From Alishewanella aestuarii B11 (GTDB lineage: Bacteria > Pseudomonadota > Gammaproteobacteria > Enterobacterales > Alteromonadaceae): 64,000 nt of DNA. Under the pieces are notes generated by a model. That model was not told where the DNA came from. It did no database searches and worked only from the letters and a program-made list of their open reading frames with translations. Within the stretch, counting starts at the first letter, position 1, and every line of letters begins with the position of its first letter. The translations under genes were made by a program, and so were the position numbers. Where the stretch lies: assembly GCF_000280055.1 (NCBI RefSeq), contig NZ_ALAB01000021.1, positions 62,001 to 126,000 on the forward strand. The letters are read 5' to 3'. Below, in pieces: positions 56,873-64,000 of this stretch.

Positions 56873-56939
56873 GCGCGCCGACCTAAACGACAGGCTGCGA
56901 TAACTGCAGCCTTCAATCAAAAATGAACGGAAAATAGCC

Positions 56940-58106
56940 ATGAATTTGCACGAGTATCAGGGTAAGCAACTGTTTGCCCAATATGGTTTGCCTGTATCTA
57001 AAGGCATCGCTGCAGCCACTGTAGAAGAAGCAGTTGCCGCAGCCGATCAGATCGGCGGCGATATGTTTGTTGTTAAGGCTCAGGTTCACGCTGGTGGCCG
57101 CGGTAAAGCGGGCGGCGTTAAGCTGGTCAAGAGCAAGGACGAAATTCGCGCCTTCGCAGAAAAATGGCTGGGTAAGAATCTGGTAACTTACCAGACAGAC
57201 GAAAAAGGTCAGCCGGTTAGCCGTATTCTGGTAGAAACCTGTACTGATATCGCCAAAGAGCTGTATTTAGGTGCGGTAGTGGATCGCTCTTCACGCCGTA
57301 TCGTGTTTATGGCCTCTACTGAAGGTGGTGTGGAAATTGAAAAAGTTGCCCACGAAACGCCAGAGAAAATCTTAAAAGCTACTGTTGACCCGCTGGTTGG
57401 CGCTCAGCCATACCAGGGCCGTGAACTGGCATTCAAACTGGGCCTGGAAGGCAAGCAAGTTAACCAGTTTGTCAAAATCTTCTTAGGTTTAGCGAAACTG
57501 TTCCAGGACAAAGACCTGGCACTGTTAGAAGTAAACCCACTGGTTATTACACCTGCTGGCGATCTGCACTGTTTGGATGCCAAACTGGTTATCGATGGTA
57601 ACGCCTTATACCGTCATCCAGAACTGAAAGCGATGCAGGATCCTTCACAGGAAGATCCACGTGAAGCTCATGCTGCTTCATGGGAACTGAACTATGTTGC
57701 TTTAGGTGGTGATATCGGTTGTATGGTTAACGGTGCCGGCTTAGCCATGGGTACCATGGACATCGTAAAATTACACGGTGGCCAGCCAGCTAACTTCCTG
57801 GACGTTGGCGGCGGTGCAACCAAAGAGCGCGTTGTAGAAGCATTCAAAATTATCCTGTCTGACGCTGCCGTTAAAGCAGTATTTATCAATATCTTCGGTG
57901 GTATCGTGCGTTGTGACATGATCGCTGAGGGTGTGATCGGCGCCGTAAAAGAAGTTGGCGTTAAAGTACCGGTAGTAGTGCGGTTACAAGGTAACAACGC
58001 TGAACTGGGCGCGAAGGTACTGTCAGAAAGTGGCCTGAACATTATTGCTGATACCGACTTAACTGGCGCTGCCCAGAAAGTGGTTGCAGCTGCGGCCAAG
58101 GCATAA
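56940..58106 (+). CDS. sucC: Succinyl-CoA synthetase (ADP-forming) subunit beta
   Basis: Couples succinyl-CoA cleavage to ATP formation. It is 388 aa, identical in length to E. coli SucC. The N-terminal ATP-grasp domain has [13 protein letters not shown] and [21 protein letters not shown] supplies metal ligands, and the C-terminal ligase domain has [11 protein letters not shown] and [15 protein letters not shown]. It lies 10 bp from sucD. Confidence 0.98.
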   Translation: MNLHEYQGKQLFAQYGLPVSKGIAAATVEEAVAAADQIGGDMFVVKAQVHAGGRGKAGGVKLVKSKDEIRAFAEKWLGKNLVTYQTDEKGQPVSRILVETCTDIAKELYLGAVVDRSSRRIVFMASTEGGVEIEKVAHETPEKILKATVDPLVGAQPYQGRELAFKLGLEGKQVNQFVKIFLGLAKLFQDKDLALLEVNPLVITPAGDLHCLDAKLVIDGNALYRHPELKAMQDPSQEDPREAHAASWELNYVALGGDIGCMVNGAGLAMGTMDIVKLHGGQPANFLDVGGGATKERVVEAFKIILSDAAVKAVFINIFGGIVRCDMIAEGVIGAVKEVGVKVPVVVRLQGNNAELGAKVLSESGLNIIADTDLTGAAQKVVAAAAKA

Positions 58107-58116
58107 GGGGTAAGCA

Positions 58117-58989
58117 ATGAGCGTTTTAATTAACAAAGATACCAAAGTAATTTGTCAGGGTTTCACTGGCGCCCAGGGTACTTTCCACTCTGAGCAAGCT
58201 ATTGCTTACGGTACCAAGATGGTTGGCGGTGTAACGCCGGGTAAAGGCGGTCAAACGCATTTAGGTCTGCCAGTGTTTAACACGGTAAAAGAAGCGGTTG
58301 ATGCCACTGGCGCAGAAGCTTCTGTGATCTATGTACCAGCACCATTCTGTAAGGATTCTATCCTGGAAGCGGCTAACGCCGGTATCAAACTGATCGTCTG
58401 TATCACTGAAGGTATCCCGACGTTAGATATGCTGGATGCCAAAGTAAAATGTGACGAATTAGGCGTACGCTTAATTGGCCCGAACTGCCCAGGCGTCATC
58501 ACGCCAGGTGAATGTAAGATTGGTATTATGCCAGGCCACATTCACAAGCCAGGTAAAGTCGGTATCGTGTCACGTTCAGGCACCCTGACTTATGAAGCCG
58601 TTAAGCAAACGACTGATTACGGTTTCGGTCAGTCTACCTGTGTTGGTATCGGTGGCGACCCAATCCCGGGTTCTAACTTTATCGATATCCTGAAGTTATT
58701 CCAGGAAGATCCACAAACTGAAGCCATCGTGATGATCGGTGAAATCGGTGGTTCTGCGGAAGAAGAAGCTGCAGCTTACATCAAAGCACACGTCACTAAG
58801 CCAGTGGTATCTTACATTGCCGGTGTCACTGCACCTGCTGGTAAGCGCATGGGCCATGCTGGCGCCATCATCTCTGGTGGTAAAGGTACTGCTGATGAGA
58901 AGTTTGCTGCGTTAGAAGACGCCGGTGTAAAAACCGTGAAGAGCTTAGCCGATATCGGTAAAGCCCTGAAAGAGCTGACTGGCTGGTAA
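58117..58989 (+). CDS. sucD: Succinyl-CoA synthetase subunit alpha
   Basis: A 290-aa CoA-binding subunit (E. coli 289). It has [15 protein letters not shown] at the N-terminus, the glycine-rich CoA loop, [13 protein letters not shown] and the phosphohistidine in [11 protein letters not shown] near residue 247. It ends at a strong terminator that closes the TCA cluster. Confidence 0.98.
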   Translation: MSVLINKDTKVICQGFTGAQGTFHSEQAIAYGTKMVGGVTPGKGGQTHLGLPVFNTVKEAVDATGAEASVIYVPAPFCKDSILEAANAGIKLIVCITEGIPTLDMLDAKVKCDELGVRLIGPNCPGVITPGECKIGIMPGHIHKPGKVGIVSRSGTLTYEAVKQTTDYGFGQSTCVGIGGDPIPGSNFIDILKLFQEDPQTEAIVMIGEIGGSAEEEAAAYIKAHVTKPVVSYIAGVTAPAGKRMGHAGAIISGGKGTADEKFAALEDAGVKTVKSLADIGKALKELTGW

Positions 58990-59010
58990 GCTATTACTGT
59001 GTTAGTCTGA

Positions 59011-59038
59011 AAACCCGCTCATCTGAGCGGGTTTTTTT
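59011..59038 (+). terminator. Rho-independent terminator of sucCD
   Basis: AAACCCGCTC and GAGCGGGTTT form a 10-bp stem with a short ATCT loop, running into seven T residues. Confidence 0.95.
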
Positions 59039-59060
59039 GTTAATGAATTTAGGTAATCCG

Positions 59061-59858
59061 ATGCTTTGGCAAGATTTAACCCGGCTGAACCGCTACGAGC
59101 GATACTGGTTAGCCGCGTTCTTACTGATTATTATGCTCAGTACGCTCTGGTTTAGCAGTACGGGCACTGATTGGCAAAGCTGGTGCTCGATTACGCTGAA
59201 CTGGCTGATCAGCCCGCTGAGTGCTATTAGTGGCGTGCTTTGCGTGGTGATGGTGGCCAAAGGCTTACTGTCAAACTGGATTTGGGGCCTAATCAGTGCC
59301 AGCAGTTACGGCCTGATTGCCTTGACCTCAGGCTATTATGGTGACTGGTTATTAAATTGGTTTTACTTCTTACCGGCACAATTCTTTATTTATTATAGCT
59401 GGCGCCATCAGTTACACAGTGAAACCCGACAGGTCAGGGTGCGGCGTCTCGGTTGGCATTGGCTATGGGTGTTGGTCGTTGTAGGGGTTGGTGTTACCGC
59501 TTTGGCGCAAATGCTTAATGGCCTGGATGGCTTTATTAGTGACGCGCTAAAGCGTAACTCGGCGGTCTATGATAGCCTGCAGACGTTGACGGGATTTGAC
59601 CTGAGCGGCCCCTTACTGGATGCCAGCACGGTGGTACTGCAAATTACTGCGCAATTGTTAATGATTCGGATGTTTGCGGCGCAGTGGCCATTTTGGATTG
59701 CCACCAATGTGCTGACCATCTTTGCCTGGAGCCTGGTGCTGTTAACCACGCCAGACTCAGCGCCTTATGCGGTTCCTACCTTATTAATGTGGATCGCCTT
59801 TTTAATTAATTCAGTATATGGTGCCGTCAGCTGGCATCGCGGAGCTAAAATAGCGTGA
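59061..59858 (+). CDS. pnuC: Nicotinamide riboside transporter PnuC
   Basis: A seven-helix inner-membrane facilitator for nicotinamide riboside, here 265 aa. The motifs NWIWGLISASSYGLIAL (about 76-92), GDWLLNWFYFLPAQFFIY with the typical W-R-x-H after it, and the NVLTIFAWSLVLL helix near the end support PnuC. The ATG at 59061 has AGGT 6 nt upstream. Earlier in-frame codons at 59037 and 59043 fall on the sucCD terminator. Its stop overlaps the nadR start (GTGA), an NAD salvage operon. Confidence 0.9.
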   Translation: MLWQDLTRLNRYERYWLAAFLLIIMLSTLWFSSTGTDWQSWCSITLNWLISPLSAISGVLCVVMVAKGLLSNWIWGLISASSYGLIALTSGYYGDWLLNWFYFLPAQFFIYYSWRHQLHSETRQVRVRRLGWHWLWVLVVVGVGVTALAQMLNGLDGFISDALKRNSAVYDSLQTLTGFDLSGPLLDASTVVLQITAQLLMIRMFAAQWPFWIATNVLTIFAWSLVLLTTPDSAPYAVPTLLMWIAFLINSVYGAVSWHRGAKIA

Positions 59859-60895
59859 ACAGAGTAGGGGTTTTCCCGGGTAAATTTTTACCGCCGCACC
59901 GTGGTCATCTGACCGCGATTTTACGCGCGCATGCGCTCTGTGATGAACTCTATGTGGTGATCAGTGAACGACCGCAGGAAGATGGTGAGCTCTGCGCCCA
60001 GGCCGGTATTCCTTATATCGATGGTGTACTGCGCCAACGCTGGTTATCACAGGAGCTGCAGGGGCTGGGTATTAAGGTGCTGTTACAACAGGAAAGACAG
60101 ATTCCGCCATTTCCACAAGGATGGGGCGAGTACGCGGCCTTATTACGGCAAAGCGTACCAGTGCCGTTTCAGCTGATTTTCGGTGGTGAAGAAAGCTACC
60201 GTACCGGTCATCAGCAGCATTTTCCGGATATTCAGTATCAGGTGTTGGATCCACAGCGTACCCAGTGGCCGATTAGTGGCACTGAGATCCGCAACCACCC
60301 CTATTTACACTGGGATTATATTGCTGGTGCCGCGCGGCCATTTTTTGCCCGCAAGGTGCTGATCACCGGTCCGGAGTCCTGTGGTAAAACCACCTTAACC
60401 CGCAAGCTGGCAAAGGTGTATTGCACCTCCTGGTCAGAAGAGCTGGGGCGGGATTATCAGGAAGAAGTGGTCGGTGGTGATGGCGATCTCTTTAACCTGG
60501 AAGATTTTAACCGTATTACCCACCTGCAGTATGAGCAGGATTATCAGGCGCTGCGCAGTGCCAACAAAGTCTGTTTTTTTGATACCGATGCGGTGGTAAC
60601 CGCCTTTTTTAGTCAGGTTTTTCTGGGGCAGCTGGCCAGCCGTATCGAAAGCTTTATCGACCCCAACAAATATGACTTGATTATCGCGCTGGAGCCAACT
60701 GTGCCCTGGGTAGCTGACGGTATGCGTGAACTGGGCGATCCCGGTGTGCGTCAGCAAAGCTTCGAGCAGTTATTGGCGCTTTATCAGCAGTACGGTTTTC
60801 CCGCTGAGCGGATCCTGCGGGTCAGTTCAGCCAATTATTATGAACGGCTGGAGGCCTGTATCGGCGCTGTTGATGCCTTATTGGCCGCCAGATAG
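59855..60895 (+). CDS. nadR: Bifunctional NMN adenylyltransferase/ribosylnicotinamide kinase NadR, no repressor domain
   Basis: Phosphorylates nicotinamide riboside and adenylates NMN to NAD. The 346-aa protein begins directly with the nucleotidyltransferase domain ([14 protein letters not shown], with [10 protein letters not shown] near 140-149). It continues with the kinase domain (P-loop GPESCGKTT at 172-180, FDTDAVVT near 243). E. coli NadR is about 60 residues longer, because of an N-terminal DNA-binding domain that is absent here. The GTG start overlaps the pnuC stop by 4 bp. Confidence 0.95.
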   Translation: MNRVGVFPGKFLPPHRGHLTAILRAHALCDELYVVISERPQEDGELCAQAGIPYIDGVLRQRWLSQELQGLGIKVLLQQERQIPPFPQGWGEYAALLRQSVPVPFQLIFGGEESYRTGHQQHFPDIQYQVLDPQRTQWPISGTEIRNHPYLHWDYIAGAARPFFARKVLITGPESCGKTTLTRKLAKVYCTSWSEELGRDYQEEVVGGDGDLFNLEDFNRITHLQYEQDYQALRSANKVCFFDTDAVVTAFFSQVFLGQLASRIESFIDPNKYDLIIALEPTVPWVADGMRELGDPGVRQQSFEQLLALYQQYGFPAERILRVSSANYYERLEACIGAVDALLAAR

Positions 60896-60934
60896 CAGTG
60901 GGGCGAAAATCTCAGTAGGCATTACAGCCAGATA

Positions 60935-60962
60935 TAGCCAGCGGGCTTTTCGCTGCTATAAT
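60935..60962 (+). promoter_or_regulatory. Predicted extended -10 promoter of glnS
   Basis: TGCTATAAT (extended -10, TATAAT at 60957-60962) is preceded at 16 bp by TAGCCA, a 4-of-6 match to the -35. It lies about 42 bp upstream of the glnS start. Confidence 0.6.
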
Positions 60963-61004
60963 GCCGCATCATTTATGTATTCGTTTTATAGGATTATGCA
61001 GTTT

Positions 61005-62669
61005 ATGTCGGACGTCGCGAATCGCCCAACTAACTTTATCCGGCAAATTATTGATGCCGATCTGGCTAGTGGCAAACATCACAGTGTGCAAACCCGCTTT
61101 CCGCCTGAACCAAACGGTTATTTGCATATCGGTCATGCAAAGTCGATTTGTCTAAACTTTGGCATCGCCGAAGATTATCAGGGTCAGTGTAATCTGCGTT
61201 TTGACGACACCAACCCGGAAAAGGAAAACGTAGAGTTTGTGGAATCGATTCAGCGTGACGTGAACTGGCTGGGCTTTCAGTGGTCTGGCGCGGTGCGTTA
61301 CTCTTCTGATTATTTCGAGCAGCTGTATGGTTACGCCGTTGAGCTGATCAATAAAGGCCTGGCCTATGTTTGCTTCCTGAATGCGGAGCAAATGCGTGAA
61401 TACCGCGGTAATCTGACCCAGCCTGGCAAACCCAGCCCATACCGCGACACCAGCCCGGCCGAAAATCTGGCGCTGTTTGAAAAAATGCGTGCCGGTGGTT
61501 TTAAAGAGGGCGAATGTTCCCTGCGCGCAAAAATTGATATGGCCTCCAGCTTTATCTGTATGCGGGACCCGGTGATTTACCGGATCAAGTTTGCCCATCA
61601 CCATCAAACCGGTGATAACTGGTGCATTTACCCGATGTACGATTTTACCCATTGTATTTCGGACGCGCTGGAAGGTATTACGCACTCGCTGTGTACGCTG
61701 GAGTTTCAGGATAACCGCCGTCTATATGACTGGATCCTGGATAACATCACCATTCCTTGTCACCCGCAGCAAATCGAATTTTCGCGCTTGAATCTGGAAT
61801 TTGCAGTGATGAGTAAGCGTAAGCTGCAAACACTGGTGGAGCAACAGCTGGTCAGTGGCTGGGATGATCCGCGGATGCCGACCATTGCCGGTTTGCGCCG
61901 TCGTGGCTACACGCCATCCGCGATCCGTGAATTCGCCAAGCGCATCGGTATTACCAAACAAGATAACGTGATTGAGATGAGCGCGCTGGAAGCCTGTATC
62001 CGGGAAGATCTGGATGCGACAGCACCGCGGGCGATGGCAGTACTGGACCCAATCAAAGTGACCATTACCAACTATCCGGCCGATCAGCTGGAGTGGTTAA
62101 CTGCGCCGAACCATCCAAAAGAAGATATGGGTGAGCGTAAACTGCCATTTGGCCGTGAGCTCTATATTGACCGCGCCGACTTCCGGGAAGAAGCCAACAA
62201 AAAATATAAGCGTCTGGTATTAGGTGGCGATGTGCGGCTGCGCAATGCCTATGTGATCCATGCCGATGAAGTGATTAAAAACGAGCAAGGCGAAGTGGTC
62301 GCGCTGAACTGTACCTATCTGCCGGAAACCCTGGGGGAAAACCCGGCCGATGGTCGTAAAGTTCGCGGCGTGATTCATTGGGTTGAACAAAGTCAGGCTC
62401 TGCCAGCCGAGTTCCGGGTGTATGACCGCCTGTTCAGCGTACCCAACCCGGCAGCTGAAGATGACTTTATCAGCACGGTAAATCCGAACTCACTGGTAGT
62501 GAAGCATGGCTTCGCCGAACCCTCGCTGCAAACCGCGGTAGCGGAAAAGGCGTATCAGTTTGAACGCGAAGGTTATTACTGCGCCGATAACAGGGACTCA
62601 CAGCCCACCAAGCTGGTATTTAACCGTACCGTCGGCTTGCGTGATAGCTGGGGTAAAGACGAAGAGTAA
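61005..62669 (+). CDS. glnS: Glutaminyl-tRNA synthetase
   Basis: Charges tRNA-Gln with glutamine. The class I signature [15 protein letters not shown] (about 33-47) and the KMSKS equivalent VMSKRKL near 270 are present, along with the two-barrel anticodon-binding C-terminus. The start at 61005 gives 554 aa, and the first residues ([17 protein letters not shown]) align with E. coli GlnRS. A longer in-frame extension upstream overlaps nadR and the promoter and is rejected. An ATG at 60996 is also possible. Confidence 0.98.
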   Translation: MSDVANRPTNFIRQIIDADLASGKHHSVQTRFPPEPNGYLHIGHAKSICLNFGIAEDYQGQCNLRFDDTNPEKENVEFVESIQRDVNWLGFQWSGAVRYSSDYFEQLYGYAVELINKGLAYVCFLNAEQMREYRGNLTQPGKPSPYRDTSPAENLALFEKMRAGGFKEGECSLRAKIDMASSFICMRDPVIYRIKFAHHHQTGDNWCIYPMYDFTHCISDALEGITHSLCTLEFQDNRRLYDWILDNITIPCHPQQIEFSRLNLEFAVMSKRKLQTLVEQQLVSGWDDPRMPTIAGLRRRGYTPSAIREFAKRIGITKQDNVIEMSALEACIREDLDATAPRAMAVLDPIKVTITNYPADQLEWLTAPNHPKEDMGERKLPFGRELYIDRADFREEANKKYKRLVLGGDVRLRNAYVIHADEVIKNEQGEVVALNCTYLPETLGENPADGRKVRGVIHWVEQSQALPAEFRVYDRLFSVPNPAAEDDFISTVNPNSLVVKHGFAEPSLQTAVAEKAYQFEREGYYCADNRDSQPTKLVFNRTVGLRDSWGKDEE

Positions 62670-62681
62670 GCTGCGTTAAAG

Positions 62682-62703
62682 GCGGCAGGCATTCGCCTGC
62701 CGC
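62682..62703. other. Perfect 9-bp hairpin after glnS
   Basis: GCGGCAGGC (62682-62690) and GCCTGCCGC (62695-62703) form a stem with an ATTC loop. No T-tract follows on the plus strand (TACCTC), and only CTTT follows on the minus strand. It may protect the glnS 3' end or act as a weak terminator in either direction. Confidence 0.65.
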
Positions 62704-62747
62704 TACCTCTGATATTGCTGTAAAGCCAGTCCGATTATCTTATTCAT
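62703..62747 (-). CDS. Candidate 14-aa small ORF
   Basis: Reads MNKIIGLALQQYQR and stops at TAG. AGGAG (minus strand, 62754-62758) lies 6 nt upstream of this ATG, which is good spacing. A second ATG directly before it (62750) is also in frame. The peptide is amphipathic. A hairpin begins at its stop codon. No homologue is recognised, and chance is a real possibility. Confidence 0.25.
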   Translation of the reverse strand: MNKIIGLALQQYQR

Positions 62748-62809
62748 CATATTCTCCTGTTGTGTTACGGTGTTAAAAGCAGTTAACTTTAAGCACTGAG
62801 GTAACGACG

Positions 62810-62839
62810 ATGGTCAACATACTGTTTTACTGTAGCTAA
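62810..62839 (+). CDS. Candidate 9-aa leader ORF upstream of the LysE-type gene
   Basis: Reads MVNILFYCS and stops, with GAGGT (62798-62802) 7 nt upstream. It ends 40 bp before the start of the exporter gene. It could be a leader peptide controlling that gene, or coincidence. Confidence 0.2.
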   Translation: MVNILFYCS

Positions 62840-62879
62840 ATTAACTTAACTTTGGGTGAATTCTTTAGCGGATGACGTG

Positions 62880-63503
62880 ATGGAAATTTTTTTAGCCGTT
62901 TTATTCTTTGCTTTTTCGACAACGATTACGCCGGGACCGAATAACATTATGATTATGTCCTCCGGAGTAAACTACGGTGTTAAAGCCAGTTTGCCGCATT
63001 GGCTGGGGATCTGTCTCGGTTTTCCGCTGATGGTGTTATTGGTGGGGCTGGGCTTTGGTCTGGTATTTGACCGTTATCCGCATCTGCATCAGTTAATTAA
63101 AGTTTTAGGTACCGCCTATCTGTTGTATCTGGCATGGAAAATTGCCAGCGCACGGCCGGAAACTATTGCTACCGGCAAGAGTAAACCACTGAATTTCTGG
63201 CAAGCTGCCGCCTTCCAGTGGGTAAATGGTAAAGCCTGGGTGATGGCCTCAGGCGCTGTTGCGGCCTTTACCTCGGTAACCGGTGTCTACTGGTGGCAGG
63301 TATTGATGATTACGCTGGCCTTTTTACTGGTGGCCTTTCCCTGTGTTGGCGTCTGGATGCTGTTCGGAGCTGGGCTGCGTAAGCTGTTAAACAATGCAGT
63401 GGCACAGCGGATCTTTAATCTGCTGATGGCTCTGATCCTTTTACTGTCAGTGTTACCTGTTGTGATCGAAATATGGCAGTATTATCTGAGTCCTGCCCAA
63501 TAG
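62880..63503 (+). CDS. LysE/RhtB family amino-acid exporter
   Basis: A 207-aa inner-membrane protein with about six helices. The N-terminal pattern FFAFSTTITPGPNNIMIMSSGVNYGVKASLPHWLG (quoted in part: TITPGPNN, GVNYG) is the LysE/RhtB signature, and FQWVNGKAW near 115 is the second conserved block. Such exporters remove amino acids such as threonine, homoserine or lysine. The specific substrate is not predictable. The start at 62880 gives a typical N-terminus. An upstream GTG at 62856 would add eight polar residues. Confidence 0.88.
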   Translation: MEIFLAVLFFAFSTTITPGPNNIMIMSSGVNYGVKASLPHWLGICLGFPLMVLLVGLGFGLVFDRYPHLHQLIKVLGTAYLLYLAWKIASARPETIATGKSKPLNFWQAAAFQWVNGKAWVMASGAVAAFTSVTGVYWWQVLMITLAFLLVAFPCVGVWMLFGAGLRKLLNNAVAQRIFNLLMALILLLSVLPVVIEIWQYYLSPAQ

Positions 63504-63515
63504 CGGATAACAGTG

Positions 63516-64000
63516 ATGAATGCAGCAGAGAAAGTGGCACTGGAGCATGAAGCAGCGCGGATCTTTATGCGGCATTATGAGCAGCGCTTTGGCATTAAGA
63601 TGCGGCATATCTGGCACAATGAACCCAGACGACCGGATGTGTCCTGTTATTACGATAGTCAACGTCTGGATTTGGAAATTGCGCACCTTTATGGCAGTGA
63701 AGCCGAAGCCATGCATATCCTGGGGCGCGAGCTTAGCCAGCAAACGCATCAGGAATTGCTGGCACTGCTGCGTTTACCGGTCGAGCAGCGGATGTTGGAG
63801 GCGTTAAATCGTATTATCTGTAATAAAGCCCAAAAATACTATGACAGCCAGCGGGTCTGGCTGGTGATCCGCAATGCTAACCCTCTGTGGCGGCGCGAAG
63901 ATATGCTGGCACACTGTGACAAACTGCATCTACCCAAACAGCATCCATTTGAGCAGATCTGGGTGGTGGGCGATATGTTGGGTATCTCCGGCATTTTACC
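63516..64000 (+). CDS. Unknown protein, C-terminus cut by the window edge
   Basis: An open frame of 161 codons from the ATG at 63516 (GGAT 7 nt upstream) runs off the right end. It starts 12 bp after the LysE-type gene and may be co-transcribed. The N-terminal part is rich in charged residues. RRPDVSCYYDSQRLDLEIAHLYG near 38-60 resembles the PD...(D/E)-x-K core of restriction-like nuclease folds, but the final Lys is Ala here (EIA). GRELSQ and later WVVGDMLGISGIL are further features. I do not recognise the family. Confidence 0.6.
   Translation, partial: MNAAEKVALEHEAARIFMRHYEQRFGIKMRHIWHNEPRRPDVSCYYDSQRLDLEIAHLYGSEAEAMHILGRELSQQTHQELLALLRLPVEQRMLEALNRIICNKAQKYYDSQRVWLVIRNANPLWRREDMLAHCDKLHLPKQHPFEQIWVVGDMLGISGIL

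Noticed and set aside
60726-61004. N-terminal extension of glnS
   Set aside because: The upstream in-frame sequence overlaps nadR and the promoter, and E. coli GlnRS aligns from the ATG at 61005.
1-64000. Mobile elements, prophage or genomic island
   Set aside because: I found no transposase, integrase, phage structural gene or terminal inverted repeats, and gene content is conserved core throughout.

Overview
This 64 kb window looks like chromosomal core sequence of a marine or aquatic gammaproteobacterium. The best guess is an Alteromonadales-type organism of the Rheinheimera/Alishewanella/Arsukibacterium kind. This rests on proteins close to their E. coli counterparts in length and motifs, on gene orders shared with enterics and Shewanella (rsxABCDGE-nth, comEC-msbA-lpxK-ycaR-kdsB, csdA-csdE near tcdA, gltA divergent from sdhCDAB-sucABCD), and on lineage-typical genes (csiV beside mfd, DUF3025, DUF3087, a stand-alone EF-G). 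The genus is inference. I see no prophage, insertion sequence, integron, CRISPR array or defence island.

Layout. 1-8.2 kb: the start of a secreted phytase/esterase-like protein, asnB, a DUF3025 protein, a NatA/NatB-like ABC exporter, a Fur-type iron-regulated bfd, a vertebrate-like aspartoacylase, a family-3 periplasmic binding protein and gloA. 8.2-14.8 kb: nth and the complete Rsx/Rnf electron-transport operon on the minus strand. 14.8-17.2 kb: a CsrD-like protein with degenerate GGDEF and EAL domains, then three identical tRNA-Asn genes behind a strong promoter. 17.2-22 kb: a 520-bp non-coding gap with a 19-bp palindrome and a perfect DnaA box, then a MATE transporter, uvrB and an outer-membrane beta-barrel. 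22-33.9 kb (minus strand): a CoA hydrolase/transferase, an EF-G paralogue, rimO, ylqF, DUF3087, csiV, mfd and a PilZ-like protein. 33.9-45 kb (mostly plus): lolCDE, DUF2062, comEC, msbA, lpxK, ycaR, kdsB, an RluA-family pseudouridine synthase and tcdA. 45-47.6 kb (minus): a small kinase-like protein, csdE and csdA. 47.7-59 kb: the TCA-cycle supercluster, gltA divergent from sdhCDAB, sucAB and sucCD. 59-64 kb: pnuC-nadR, glnS, a LysE/RhtB-type exporter and a truncated unknown protein.

How the genes work together. Envelope biogenesis dominates the middle: LolCDE releases lipoproteins, MsbA flips lipid A-core, LpxK phosphorylates lipid A, KdsB activates Kdo, and CsiV supports peptidoglycan synthesis. 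The TCA block carries citrate synthase, succinate dehydrogenase, the E1 and E2 subunits of 2-oxoglutarate dehydrogenase, and succinyl-CoA synthetase. Internal terminators and promoters split it into sub-operons. Iron and redox functions recur: Bfd, the Rsx complex, the CsdA/CsdE sulfur-transfer pair and the Fe-S enzyme RimO. PnuC and NadR form an NAD salvage pair.

Most of the window is ordinary, and I found no convincing new multi-gene system. The items most worth a second look are the catalytically degenerate CsrD-like protein, a ComEC whose metallo-beta-lactamase domain lacks its metal ligands, the kinase-like protein with a non-canonical catalytic loop, the palindrome/DnaA-box element, the double terminator before sucA, and two tiny ORFs with good ribosome-binding sites before the LysE-type gene.
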